Assembly: GCA_964510525.1 (NCBI GenBank)
Contig: CAZECE010000138.1
Span: forward strand, 1 to 5,030
Source: CAZECE01 sp964510525
GTDB taxonomy: Bacteria > Pseudomonadota > Gammaproteobacteria > Pseudomonadales > JANQJO01
DNA length: 5,030 nucleotides
Reading direction: 5' to 3'
Below the pieces are notes generated by a model. That model saw only the letters and a list, made by a program, of their open reading frames with translations. It ran no database searches and had not been told where the DNA came from. Below are positions 1 to 5,030 of the stretch, one piece after another. Position 1 is the first letter of the stretch; every line of letters starts with the position of its first letter. The position numbers and the translations under genes were made by a program.

Positions 1-917
1 TCTACCGTGCGACCCACGATTCGTCCTGGCATTTGCCGAATCCATTTTTTCTTAGCGCACATAAACCCAAAATACGGACCACCTGAAGCCACAGGCACAC
101 CCAATGGCTGACCTTCTCCAACACAAATATCTGCTCCTTGATCCGTCCCCCACTCACCGGGTGGCGTTAGCAGCCCTAAACTGATCGGATTCACCACCGC
201 AATCATCAGAGCGCCATTCTGATGCGCCCAATCGGTCATGGTGTCTACCGCTTCAATCTGACCAAAGTAATTCGGCTGCGCAATCACCACAGCAGCAACA
301 TCAGCAGGCTCTGACACCAAGGCATCAAAAGACGCTATAGAGAGCTGGCCTGATGCACGATCAAAATCAACTAAGTCCAGCTGAATACCTTGGGCTTCCG
401 TTAACGTACGACAGACTTCTAAGTACCGAGGATTAAGGTTTGCCGGCATTAAAATGCGTTTGCGCTTGCCTTTTAAACACCGCACCGCCATCAAAACGGC
501 TTCCGCCAAAGCCGTTGCGCCATCATAGAGCGACGCATTCGAGGCTTCCATAGAAGTCAACTGAGCCATCATGCTCTGATATTCGTAAATGACTTGTAAG
601 GTCCCTTGACTGGCTTCCGCCTGGTAAGGAGTATAAGCCGTCATGAATTCCCCACGACTGACGATATCCCAAACCGCCGCCGGAATGTGGTGGGTATAAG
701 CACCCGCCCCTAAAAAGCTCAAGCGGTAGCTGTCTTTGTCAGCACGCTGTGAAAAGTCTTGCAATACACGCATTTCATTTTGAGCTTCAGGCACGCCTTG
801 CAGCTGTTGGCAAATGAGGTCGCTGGGGATTTCATCAAACAACTCATCAATGCTGTTAGCACCAATGGCCGCTAGCATTTGAGCAACGTCGTCAGGGGTG
901 TGAGGAATAAAAGGCAT
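1..917 (-). CDS. gcvPA: Glycine dehydrogenase (decarboxylating) subunit 1, GcvPA; 3' end outside window
   Basis: This is the N-terminal half of the P-protein of the glycine cleavage system. With GcvPB it decarboxylates glycine and passes the aminomethyl group to the lipoyl arm of GcvH, in the cytosol. My reverse-strand translation is open for 305 codons from ATG at 917 to the window edge. It contains the P-protein hallmarks in order: FLGAGAYTHHIPAAVWDIV at about residues 68-86, then EFMTAYTPYQAEASQGTLQ at 90-108, NASLYDGATALAEA at 127-140, and GEGQPLGVPVASGGPYFGF at 267-285. The read stops at MPGRIVGRTV, so roughly the last third of a usual ~450-residue GcvPA is missing. The PLP-binding lysine belongs to the GcvPB half and is not expected here. 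A split subunit rather than a fused ~950-aa GcvP is inferred from the short intergenic context and N-terminus; a fused protein cannot be fully excluded because the end is cut. It follows gcvH by 35 bp, same strand, so the two are probably co-transcribed. A weak AGG (complement of 931-933) lies 13 bases before the ATG. Confidence 0.93.
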   Translation of the reverse strand, partial: MPFIPHTPDDVAQMLAAIGANSIDELFDEIPSDLICQQLQGVPEAQNEMRVLQDFSQRADKDSYRLSFLGAGAYTHHIPAAVWDIVSRGEFMTAYTPYQAEASQGTLQVIYEYQSMMAQLTSMEASNASLYDGATALAEAVLMAVRCLKGKRKRILMPANLNPRYLEVCRTLTEAQGIQLDLVDFDRASGQLSIASFDALVSEPADVAAVVIAQPNYFGQIEAVDTMTDWAHQNGALMIAVVNPISLGLLTPPGEWGTDQGADICVGEGQPLGVPVASGGPYFGFMCAKKKWIRQMPGRIVGRTV

Positions 918-952
918 ATAACAGTGCTTACCTATATGAAATGAATGAATTT

Positions 953-1345
953 TTACGCTTCAGCTTCTAGCTGTACGCCGTAGTCTTCTGCGGAGAGTAA
1001 ATCGTCCAACTCAGTGGTATCTGAGATTTTAACCTGCACAATCCAGCCATCTCCGTAGGGATCCGAGTTGATGGCTTCCGGGGTATCAGCTAATTGGCCG
1101 TTCACCGCCACGACTTCACCAGAGACGGGGCTGTACAAATCAGACGCCGCTTTGACGGATTCAACCACTCCAAACTCATCACCTGCTGAGACTTCCGTGC
1201 CCACTTCGGGTAATTCGACGAACACTAAGTCCCCCAAAGCTTCCTGAGCGTGATCTGATATGCCAATAAACGCGGTGCCATCCGCTTCAACCCGCGCCCA
1301 TTCGTGGCTGGCTAAAAATTTCAATTCCTCAGGAATTTCACTCAT
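953..1345 (-). CDS. gcvH: Glycine cleavage system H protein (lipoyl carrier)
   Basis: GcvH is the small cytosolic shuttle whose lipoyl-lysine arm carries the aminomethyl group from P-protein to T-protein and is then reoxidised by L-protein. The 130-residue product matches the usual 125-130 residues of the family. The N-terminal part has the typical LKFLASHEWARVE (residues 8-20), then GISDHAQEALGDLVFVELP at 28-46, and the lipoylation site GVVESVKAASDLYSPVSG at about 59-76, in which Lys65 is the lipoyl acceptor. The C-terminal half keeps NSDPYGDGWIVQVKI. ATG at 1345 is supported by an AAGGAA Shine-Dalgarno (complement of 1352-1357), six bases upstream. It lies directly upstream of gcvPA. Its normal upstream partner gcvT is about 3.4 kb away in this window, so gcvH probably depends on its own promoter in 1346-1509 or on long read-through. 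Confidence 0.98.
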   Translation of the reverse strand: MSEIPEELKFLASHEWARVEADGTAFIGISDHAQEALGDLVFVELPEVGTEVSAGDEFGVVESVKAASDLYSPVSGEVVAVNGQLADTPEAINSDPYGDGWIVQVKISDTTELDDLLSAEDYGVQLEAEA

Positions 1346-1351
1346 AATCAG

Positions 1352-1357
1352 TTCCTT
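1352..1357 (-). promoter_or_regulatory. Ribosome binding site of gcvH
   Basis: The reverse strand reads AAGGAA, six bases before the gcvH ATG at 1345. It is the clearest Shine-Dalgarno in the window and fixes the gcvH start. Confidence 0.75.
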
Positions 1358-1473
1358 AGACCTTTCCTTATTAACTCAACAATCCTGCAAAGCCCCCACT
1401 GAAACCCAGCGCTAATGGCTACCAAGAAAACGCATAATAGTGCCTGATTGTTATTTTTTACTCAAGTAGGGTT

Positions 1474-1482
1474 TGGTATCAT
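1474..1482 (+). promoter_or_regulatory. Possible extended -10 promoter of hepT-mntA
   Basis: TGGTATCAT fits an extended -10 (TGn followed by a TATAAT-like hexamer) 27 bases before the hepT ATG at 1510. There is no good -35 at normal spacing; TTGTTA at 1448-1453 is 23 bases upstream, too far. Placement in the right gap and orientation is the main support. Confidence 0.35.
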
Positions 1483-1509
1483 TCGCACTGTTTTTGATGA
1501 TTGAGCCCT

Positions 1510-1929
1510 ATGAAAAAGATTCTCGACATAACATCCTTTGAAAAAGCCTTAATCACTCTCGGCGAGGCGTTAGAGGAACATAAAAAAGCACGCACTAACG
1601 CCTTAATTCGCGACGCGTGCATTCAACGCTTTGAATACAGCTATGAGCTCTCTCATAAAATGCTCAAAAGACACCTTGAAGCGACGTCTGCCAATGCAGC
1701 AGAGATTGATAAAATGACCTTTCAAGACTTGATCAGAACGGGCTCTGAACGCGGGCTGTTGCTGCATGGCTGGAAAGAGTGGCGGCACTACCGCGAGCTT
1801 CGAGGAGCCACCAGTCATACCTATGATGAATCCAAAGCCAATCAGGTGCTTGAAAAGATCCCAGAGTTTTATACCGAAGCCCAATACCTGCTAGGGCAGC
1901 TACAAAAGCATAACTCAGATGAAGGCTAA
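1510..1929 (+). CDS. hepT: HEPN-domain toxin, HepT-like (HI0074 / nucleotidyltransferase substrate-binding family)
   Basis: This 139-residue, mostly helical protein belongs to the family once named 'nucleotidyltransferase substrate binding protein', now recognised as the HEPN RNase toxin of HEPN/MNT toxin-antitoxin pairs. Family features seen are IRDACIQRFEYSYELSHKML at residues 33-52 and the active-site motif RGATSHTY at 98-105. The latter is an exact RX4HXY motif with Arg98, His103 and Tyr105. In characterised HepT proteins Arg and His are needed for RNA cleavage and the Tyr is the residue AMPylated by the antitoxin. The partner gene starts three bases after the stop, so the pair is an operon with the toxin first. 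I chose ATG 1510 over the in-frame TTG at 1501 because MKKILDITSFEKAL matches the usual short N-terminus of the family; the only SD-like element is a weak GAG at 1503-1505. Both motif residues are intact, so the toxin should be active unless restrained. That it is toxic in this host is inferred. Confidence 0.9.
   Translation: MKKILDITSFEKALITLGEALEEHKKARTNALIRDACIQRFEYSYELSHKMLKRHLEATSANAAEIDKMTFQDLIRTGSERGLLLHGWKEWRHYRELRGATSHTYDESKANQVLEKIPEFYTEAQYLLGQLQKHNSDEG
1921..1925 (+). promoter_or_regulatory. Ribosome binding site of mntA inside the hepT end
   Basis: GAAGG lies within the last codons of hepT, seven bases before the GTG at 1933. It supports GTG as the true start of mntA and suggests coupled translation of antitoxin after toxin. 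Confidence 0.6.
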
Positions 1930-1932
1930 CCT

Positions 1933-2253
1933 GTGAATCAAAACATTGACATCGATTCAGAAGATTTAGCAACTGTTAAGCAAATCCTTAATCAAAATCT
2001 GCCTCCCTCTGCGGAAGTCTGGGTATTTGGCAGTCGCGCCAAAGGCGAAGCCAAATCTTTTTCAGACCTTGATCTTGCGATTCAAGCCGCATCAAACAAG
2101 AACCTCCCTTTTGAAAATTTGCTTAATTTACAAGCCGACTTTCGAGACAGCGATTTACCCTGGAAAGTTGATGTCGTTGACCTAAACACAGTTAGCCCTG
2201 AGTTCAGACACATCATTGAAACATTTAAAATACCCTTGGATACATCAAGCTGA
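1933..2253 (+). CDS. mntA: MNT-type nucleotidyltransferase antitoxin, MntA-like (HI0073 family)
   Basis: This 106-residue minimal nucleotidyltransferase is the cognate antitoxin of the upstream HEPN toxin. Characterised MntA enzymes transfer AMP from ATP to the Tyr of the RX4HXY motif and so silence the RNase. The catalytic signature is complete: Gly33-Ser34, ten residues, then Asp45-Leu-Asp47, within WVFGSRAKGEAKSFSDLDLAI (an exact GSX10DXD). A third acidic residue, probably Asp80, lies in WKVDVVDLN. The C-terminal SPEFRHIIE is typical of the family. The start is GTG, not ATG, supported by GAAGG seven bases upstream and by the three-base gap after hepT. The size is normal, with no sign of decay. 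It ends 15 bp from the convergent topB stop, with no convincing terminator between them. What triggers release of the toxin cannot be read from the sequence. Confidence 0.92.
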   Translation: MNQNIDIDSEDLATVKQILNQNLPPSAEVWVFGSRAKGEAKSFSDLDLAIQAASNKNLPFENLLNLQADFRDSDLPWKVDVVDLNTVSPEFRHIIETFKIPLDTSS

Positions 2254-2268
2254 ATAACATTCAAACCA

Positions 2269-4125
2269 TCAAAAATGCACTGTTTTTTGACTCGCCTCTC
2301 TAACCAAGTTTTGAACCGTGCCTTCTAAAGGCGACATAAAGCTGGCGTAGCTCGCTTGGCTGTCGCTGATCGCATTGAGCACACTTTCCCAATGAGCCGT
2401 CATATCGGGTAATGTAGTGCTTTTGGGTAAGGTATTGATCAGTGTTTTGCCAATCTCAGTAGCGTGGATATTTTTACCTTTTTTGATCAAAAACTTTCGT
2501 TTAAACAATAACTCGATGATGCCAGCTCTGGTCGCCTCCGTTCCCAAACCGTCGGTTTCTTTTAACACTTTTTTTATATCCGAGCAGGTCACGTATTTTG
2601 CTATACCCGTCATCGAACTGAGCAAGGTAGCATCCGTAAAATGTTTTGGTGGCTGGGTGATTTTGGCCATCATCTCACCTTGTACGCAATGGGTGACCTG
2701 ACCTTTTGTTAAGGGGGGCAACGTTTTAGAGGTGCGCTCCGATTTATCGCTTGACTTAAACAACTGCTTCCAGCCCAACTGCTGCTCTTGCCTCGCGTCT
2801 GCGACAAACTTGCCGCCTTCAATATTTAGGGTCACTTTTGTTTGCAGGTACAAATAAGCGGGATAAAACTGCGCTAGGTATTGACGAACTATCAGTTGAT
2901 ACACCTTGGTTTCATCTTGAGACAACTGGACACGATCGACCGATTTTTCCGTTGGAATAATGGCGTGATGGGCCCCCACTTTTGAGCTGTTCCATGCTTT
3001 ACTTTTTAACGCCACATCCGCGTTTTTGGCAAACGAACTCGTCTCTTCAAAAGCCGAGTTACTCGTATTGCTGAGCAAGGACACAATACGAGGGGCTTGC
3101 TTGAAATGCTCGCTAGGCAAATATCGACAATCTGAACGCGGGTAGGTAACCAGGTTGTGTTTTTCATACAAAGACTGGCACACATCGAGAACACGCTTCG
3201 CATTCAAAGCATAGCGGTTCGCCGCATCAATTTGTAATGCGGATAAATTATAAGGTAACGGGGCATTTTGTTTTTTTTGCTGCTGACTTAAATCCTTTAC
3301 CAACGCTGGCTTGTCACTGATACGGCTGGCCACATTCTCAGCCAGCGCTTTGTTAATGATGCGCCCCTCTTCATCCATATGCGGCTCACACGCCTCACTG
3401 GGCACCCATTTAGCGGTGAACGTCTCCTCTTGTTCTGTTTTGATATACGCTTGAACTTCGTAATAATCTTTCGGAGTAAAGTTGGCGATCTCCTCGTCTC
3501 TCCTGACCACCAACCCCAAAACCGGGGTTTGGACTCGCCCTACCGACAAAACGCCTTTAAAACCAGACCGTTGCCCTTGAATTGTGTACGCACGAGTCAG
3601 GTTGATGCCATACAGCCAATCGGCACGCGATCGTGCCAACGCAGACACCGACAGAGGTCTGAACGTTTTATTGTCTTTTAAGGTTGCTAACGCTTTTTTA
3701 ACAGCAGGAACATTTAAGTCGCTGATTAACAATCGCTGGGTTTTGTCTAATTTATACGAGGGCACTTTTAAGTAGTGCAAGACCTCATCCACCAAGAGCT
3801 GCCCTTCGCGATCAGGATCACCAGCATGCACCAAAACATCGGCTTTTTTGATCAACTTTCTGAGAACGGTTAATTGCGATCGAGTTTTCTTTTTGGGCTT
3901 TAGTTGCCAGTCTTTTGGCAAAATGGGCAAATGCTCGAACCGCCATTTTTTAAATTTTGGATCGTAGGCTTCTGGCTCGGCTTGCTCCAGGATATGCCCA
4001 AGACACCAGCTCACCACATCCCCTGATCCCGTCGCAATATAGCCATCGGATTTTTTATGAGGCTGAGGCAAGGCGGCCGCAATGGCACGACCCAGACTCG
4101 GTTTTTCAGCGATATAGAGTTTCAA
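2269..4125 (-). CDS. topB: DNA topoisomerase III (type IA)
   Basis: TopB cuts one DNA strand through a 5'-phosphotyrosine and passes another strand through the gap; it resolves precatenanes and recombination intermediates, in E. coli working with RecQ. The 618-residue product opens with MKLYIAEKPSLGRAIAAALP (Toprim, with Glu7). It has the metal-binding AGDPDREGQLLVDEVL at 101-116 (Asp103, Asp105, Glu107), SVGRVQTPVLGLVVRRDEEI at 194-213, the catalytic tyrosine in LVTYPRSDCRYLP (Tyr328), HHAIIPT at 386-392 and ETDGLGTEATRAGIIELLFK at about 523-542. The catalytic residues have the same numbers as in E. coli TopB. The start is TTG at 4125; no upstream in-frame ATG gives a better N-terminus, and MKLYIAEKPS is exactly where TopB proteins begin. 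No Shine-Dalgarno is visible. E. coli TopB has 653 residues, so the C-terminal DNA-binding tail is short here, and no CXXC zinc fingers follow the core. It is convergent with hepT-mntA and divergent from the orphan gene. Confidence 0.96.
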   Translation of the reverse strand: MKLYIAEKPSLGRAIAAALPQPHKKSDGYIATGSGDVVSWCLGHILEQAEPEAYDPKFKKWRFEHLPILPKDWQLKPKKKTRSQLTVLRKLIKKADVLVHAGDPDREGQLLVDEVLHYLKVPSYKLDKTQRLLISDLNVPAVKKALATLKDNKTFRPLSVSALARSRADWLYGINLTRAYTIQGQRSGFKGVLSVGRVQTPVLGLVVRRDEEIANFTPKDYYEVQAYIKTEQEETFTAKWVPSEACEPHMDEEGRIINKALAENVASRISDKPALVKDLSQQQKKQNAPLPYNLSALQIDAANRYALNAKRVLDVCQSLYEKHNLVTYPRSDCRYLPSEHFKQAPRIVSLLSNTSNSAFEETSSFAKNADVALKSKAWNSSKVGAHHAIIPTEKSVDRVQLSQDETKVYQLIVRQYLAQFYPAYLYLQTKVTLNIEGGKFVADARQEQQLGWKQLFKSSDKSERTSKTLPPLTKGQVTHCVQGEMMAKITQPPKHFTDATLLSSMTGIAKYVTCSDIKKVLKETDGLGTEATRAGIIELLFKRKFLIKKGKNIHATEIGKTLINTLPKSTTLPDMTAHWESVLNAISDSQASYASFMSPLEGTVQNLVREASQKTVHF

Positions 4126-4144
4126 ATTAGTAGAATGTTCACAG

Positions 4145-4171
4145 TAAATATATAGACCGCTAAATATATAG
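4145..4171. repeat. Two direct copies of an 11-bp sequence in the topB promoter
   Basis: TAAATATATAG occurs at 4145-4155 and again at 4161-4171, 16 bases start to start. Each copy abuts or overlaps one arm of the inverted repeat, and the second contains the topB -10 box. It may be part of a composite operator or a local AT-rich duplication. Confidence 0.55.
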
Positions 4172-4177
4172 GTCTAT
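4152..4177. repeat. Inverted repeat over the topB -10 box, candidate operator
   Basis: The 7-bp arms ATAGACC (4152-4158) and GGTCTAT (4171-4177) flank a 12-base spacer. The arms bracket the -10 box: one covers the predicted start of transcription, the other lies between -10 and -35. That is a common repressor-site position. No T-run follows on either strand, so it is not a typical terminator. The binding protein is unknown. Confidence 0.5.
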
Positions 4178-4191
4178 TTAAAACCGATCAA
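4163..4191 (-). promoter_or_regulatory. topB: Sigma70-type promoter of topB
   Basis: On the reverse strand TTGATC (complement of 4186-4191) and TATATT (complement of 4163-4168) are separated by exactly 17 bases. They match the -35 and -10 consensus in four and five of six positions. Transcription would start near 4156, leaving a leader of about 30 bases before the TTG at 4125. The call rests on spacing, consensus and position. Confidence 0.6.
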
Positions 4192-4228
4192 AACTGTTTC
4201 TTACCTGTCTAAATCACACGCATAAAAG

Positions 4229-4234
4229 TATAAT
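4229..4234 (+). promoter_or_regulatory. -10 box (TATAAT) for the orphan gene
   Basis: A perfect TATAAT lies at 4229-4234. At 17-base spacing the -35 would be TGTCTA (4206-4211), a poor match, so an activator or a weak promoter is possible. Transcription from it would begin near 4241. The hexamer overlaps the first in-frame ATG at 4233, which therefore could not be translated from this promoter. Confidence 0.45.
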
Positions 4235-4289
4235 GGTCTGTTATTATCACAACATTAGAACAACGAATACTAATACTGAAACAATTATA

Positions 4290-4733
4290 ATGATGACCAA
4301 CCCCATGCACTCTTTTACGTCTCAAACGACCAAAACAGCCTCCGAGATATACTCGGACAACTCAACAATTAATAGCGACGATGTTGCGCATCTTGAAACT
4401 CTTGATGAAGACAAGTTCGATCAGCCGGTTCGAAACCCTCAAGGGATGGTTGTGTTTAGTTTTCGCCGCATGGAGCAGACAGCAAACGCACCTGTACCGT
4501 TAGAAAATTTAGAAACGATAGAACAGCATTGTGATTCAGTAGAATCTATCGGTTTTACACAAAGTACAGGGCGTTCAAGCCATCTAACTAATGACATTTT
4601 GCATGAAGATTCGGTTCGCGTTCGAAAACGCCAAATGATCAGAAAGCAACAATCGGATTCCAATGCTTCGATTCATTCAGAGCCATCGAATGATGTTGGC
4701 AAATCCAGTCAAGAAAACGGAGCAAAATTGTAA
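4290..4733 (+). CDS. Hypothetical protein of unknown family, 147 aa from the preferred start
   Basis: I do not recognise this protein. The frame is open from ATG 4233, but a TATAAT box overlaps that codon, so ATG 4290 or the adjacent ATG 4293 is a better start; 4305 is another choice and none has a Shine-Dalgarno. The product is hydrophilic, with no signal peptide and no membrane segment. From 4290 it has a Ser/Thr-rich N-terminal region, an acidic stretch (HLETLDEDKFDQ, about residues 34-45), a short segment with some hydrophobic pattern (NPQGMVVFSFRRMEQ), a basic patch (VRVRKRQMIRKQQ, about 109-121) and a Ser/Asn/Gln-rich tail. It looks largely disordered, possibly a small nucleic-acid-binding or regulatory protein, but that is only composition. 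It is AT-richer than the gcv genes: I count G+C of 27, 19 and 24 per 60 bases in lines 4321, 4501 and 4621, against 33 and 31 in lines 181 and 1021. It is divergent from topB and ends 6 bp from the gcvT stop. It may be horizontally acquired, or not translated at all. Confidence 0.55.
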   Translation: MMTNPMHSFTSQTTKTASEIYSDNSTINSDDVAHLETLDEDKFDQPVRNPQGMVVFSFRRMEQTANAPVPLENLETIEQHCDSVESIGFTQSTGRSSHLTNDILHEDSVRVRKRQMIRKQQSDSNASIHSEPSNDVGKSSQENGAKL

Positions 4734-4739
4734 TCCATT

Positions 4740-5030
4740 TTACAAGGATTTTAATACCGACTTCCCGAACCGCACAAAGCCAGGTTTAACCAAATCAACG
4801 GGTTTTGGCTTGCCTCGCATCAACACTTCATAGTTCACACCCGACTCTAATGGCGCCCTTACCCTGGCCAACGCAACGCTCTTTTCCAACGTCGGAGAAT
4901 AAGAACCACTGGTGACGCGACCAATGGATTCACCATCGGCCAAGACTTCAAATTCGGAACGCAGCACGCCTTTATCTGAAAACAACAAGCCTACTAAAAC
5001 AGATTCGGACTGCTGAGATTTGCTCTCCAA
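4740..5030 (-). CDS. gcvT: Aminomethyltransferase, glycine cleavage T protein, C-terminal part; 5' end outside window
   Basis: GcvT takes the aminomethyl group from lipoyl-GcvH, releases NH3 and forms 5,10-methylene-tetrahydrofolate in the cytosol. Only the last 96 codons are in the window. The visible part is the C-terminal beta-barrel domain, recognised by VLVGLLF, GESIGRVTSGSYSPTLEKS and VALARVRAP, and by the ending KPGFVRFGKSVLKSL, which corresponds to the KPVFVRNGKAV-type end of E. coli GcvT. The codon at the edge is TTG, an internal Leu rather than a start, so the gene continues to the right. The stop at 4740-4742 is intact and the tail is of normal length, so the neighbouring segment has not truncated it. 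In related operons gcvH follows directly; here the orphan gene ends 6 bp away, tail to tail. Confidence 0.93.
   Translation of the reverse strand: MESKSQQSESVLVGLLFSDKGVLRSEFEVLADGESIGRVTSGSYSPTLEKSVALARVRAPLESGVNYEVLMRGKPKPVDLVKPGFVRFGKSVLKSL

Larger units (their letters stand above)
1346..1509. other. Divergent intergenic region between gcvH and hepT
   Basis: These 164 bases separate two divergent genes and must hold the start signals for hepT and, if gcvH is uncoupled from gcvT, for gcvH. On the minus strand a TATTAT (complement of 1434-1439) could be a -10 box for gcvH, but the nearest -35-like TTGAGT lies 20 bases upstream, so the call is weak. I looked for the conserved core of a glycine riboswitch, common upstream of gcv genes, and did not see one. 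No RNA gene and no strong terminator hairpin is visible. Confidence 0.5.
4126..4289. other. Divergent regulatory region between topB and the orphan gene
   Basis: These 164 AT-rich bases contain the topB promoter on the minus strand, a repeat cluster overlapping it, and a perfect TATAAT reading toward the orphan gene. The two promoter-like elements are divergent and do not overlap. The motif GGTCT recurs at 4171-4175 and 4235-4239, with its complement AGACC at 4154-4158. Confidence 0.6.

Noticed and set aside
1346..1509. Glycine riboswitch upstream of gcvH
   Set aside because: The conserved glycine aptamer core was not seen on the reverse strand, and the gap is too short for a full tandem aptamer.
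1603..1972. Reverse-strand open frames across hepT
   Set aside because: They lie opposite a strongly conserved HEPN gene, lack recognisable motifs and start signals, and are shadow frames.
2269..2290. Short inverted repeat TCAAAAA / TTTTTGA at the topB end as a terminator
   Set aside because: The stem is almost only A-T pairs with an 8-base loop and lies within the topB coding end; too weak to call a terminator.
2417..3775. Forward-strand open frames across topB
   Set aside because: They are antisense to a fully conserved topoisomerase, with no family resemblance or ribosome binding sites.
1346..4745. att-type direct repeats or a recombinase marking a mobile element
   Set aside because: No matching repeat of useful length was found by eye at the two borders, and no integrase, transposase or tRNA gene is present in the window.
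4732..4755. AATCC / GGATT hairpin followed by TTTTAA as a terminator between the orphan gene and gcvT
   Set aside because: Only five base pairs with two G-C pairs and a 9-base loop; not stable enough to support a call.

Overview
The window reads as a piece of a bacterial chromosome, most likely from a gammaproteobacterium. The evidence is a glycine-cleavage gene set with a split P-protein (gcvPA as a separate gene) and an E. coli-like topoisomerase III whose catalytic residues sit at the same numbers as in E. coli TopB. A sulfur-oxidising Thiomicrospira/Hydrogenovibrio-type host would fit the split P-protein, but this is inference and no taxon-specific marker is visible.

Both ends of the window carry glycine cleavage genes on the minus strand. 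The right edge (4740-5030) holds the C-terminal part of gcvT, the aminomethyltransferase (T-protein). The left part holds gcvH (953-1345, lipoyl carrier H-protein) followed by gcvPA (917 running off base 1, glycine decarboxylase subunit 1). These genes are normally contiguous as gcvT-gcvH-gcvP. Here about 3.4 kb separates gcvT from gcvH.

The intervening segment (about 1346-4739) holds three transcription units. First is a plus-strand toxin-antitoxin pair of the HEPN/MNT type: hepT-like 1510-1929 and mntA-like 1933-2253, with the RX4HXY and GSX10DXD signature motifs both intact. Second is a minus-strand topB (2269-4125, DNA topoisomerase III, TTG start), which ends 15 bp from the end of mntA. 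Third is a plus-strand gene of unknown family (about 4290-4733), divergent from topB and ending 6 bp from the gcvT stop. The topB promoter carries an inverted repeat bracketing its -10 box and an 11-bp direct repeat, which look like a repressor operator. The segment's makeup (toxin-antitoxin, a topoisomerase and an AT-richer orphan gene inside a metabolic operon) suggests an acquired cassette. I found no integrase, transposase, tRNA or convincing flanking att repeats to prove it.

Functionally, GcvT, GcvH and GcvP (with GcvL) cleave glycine to CO2, NH3 and a methylene group on tetrahydrofolate. HepT/MntA would act as a stress or anti-phage module. TopB would decatenate DNA during replication and recombination. 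No stretch over 300 bases lacks a gene; the two main intergenic gaps (1346-1509 and 4126-4289) hold promoter-like elements described below.
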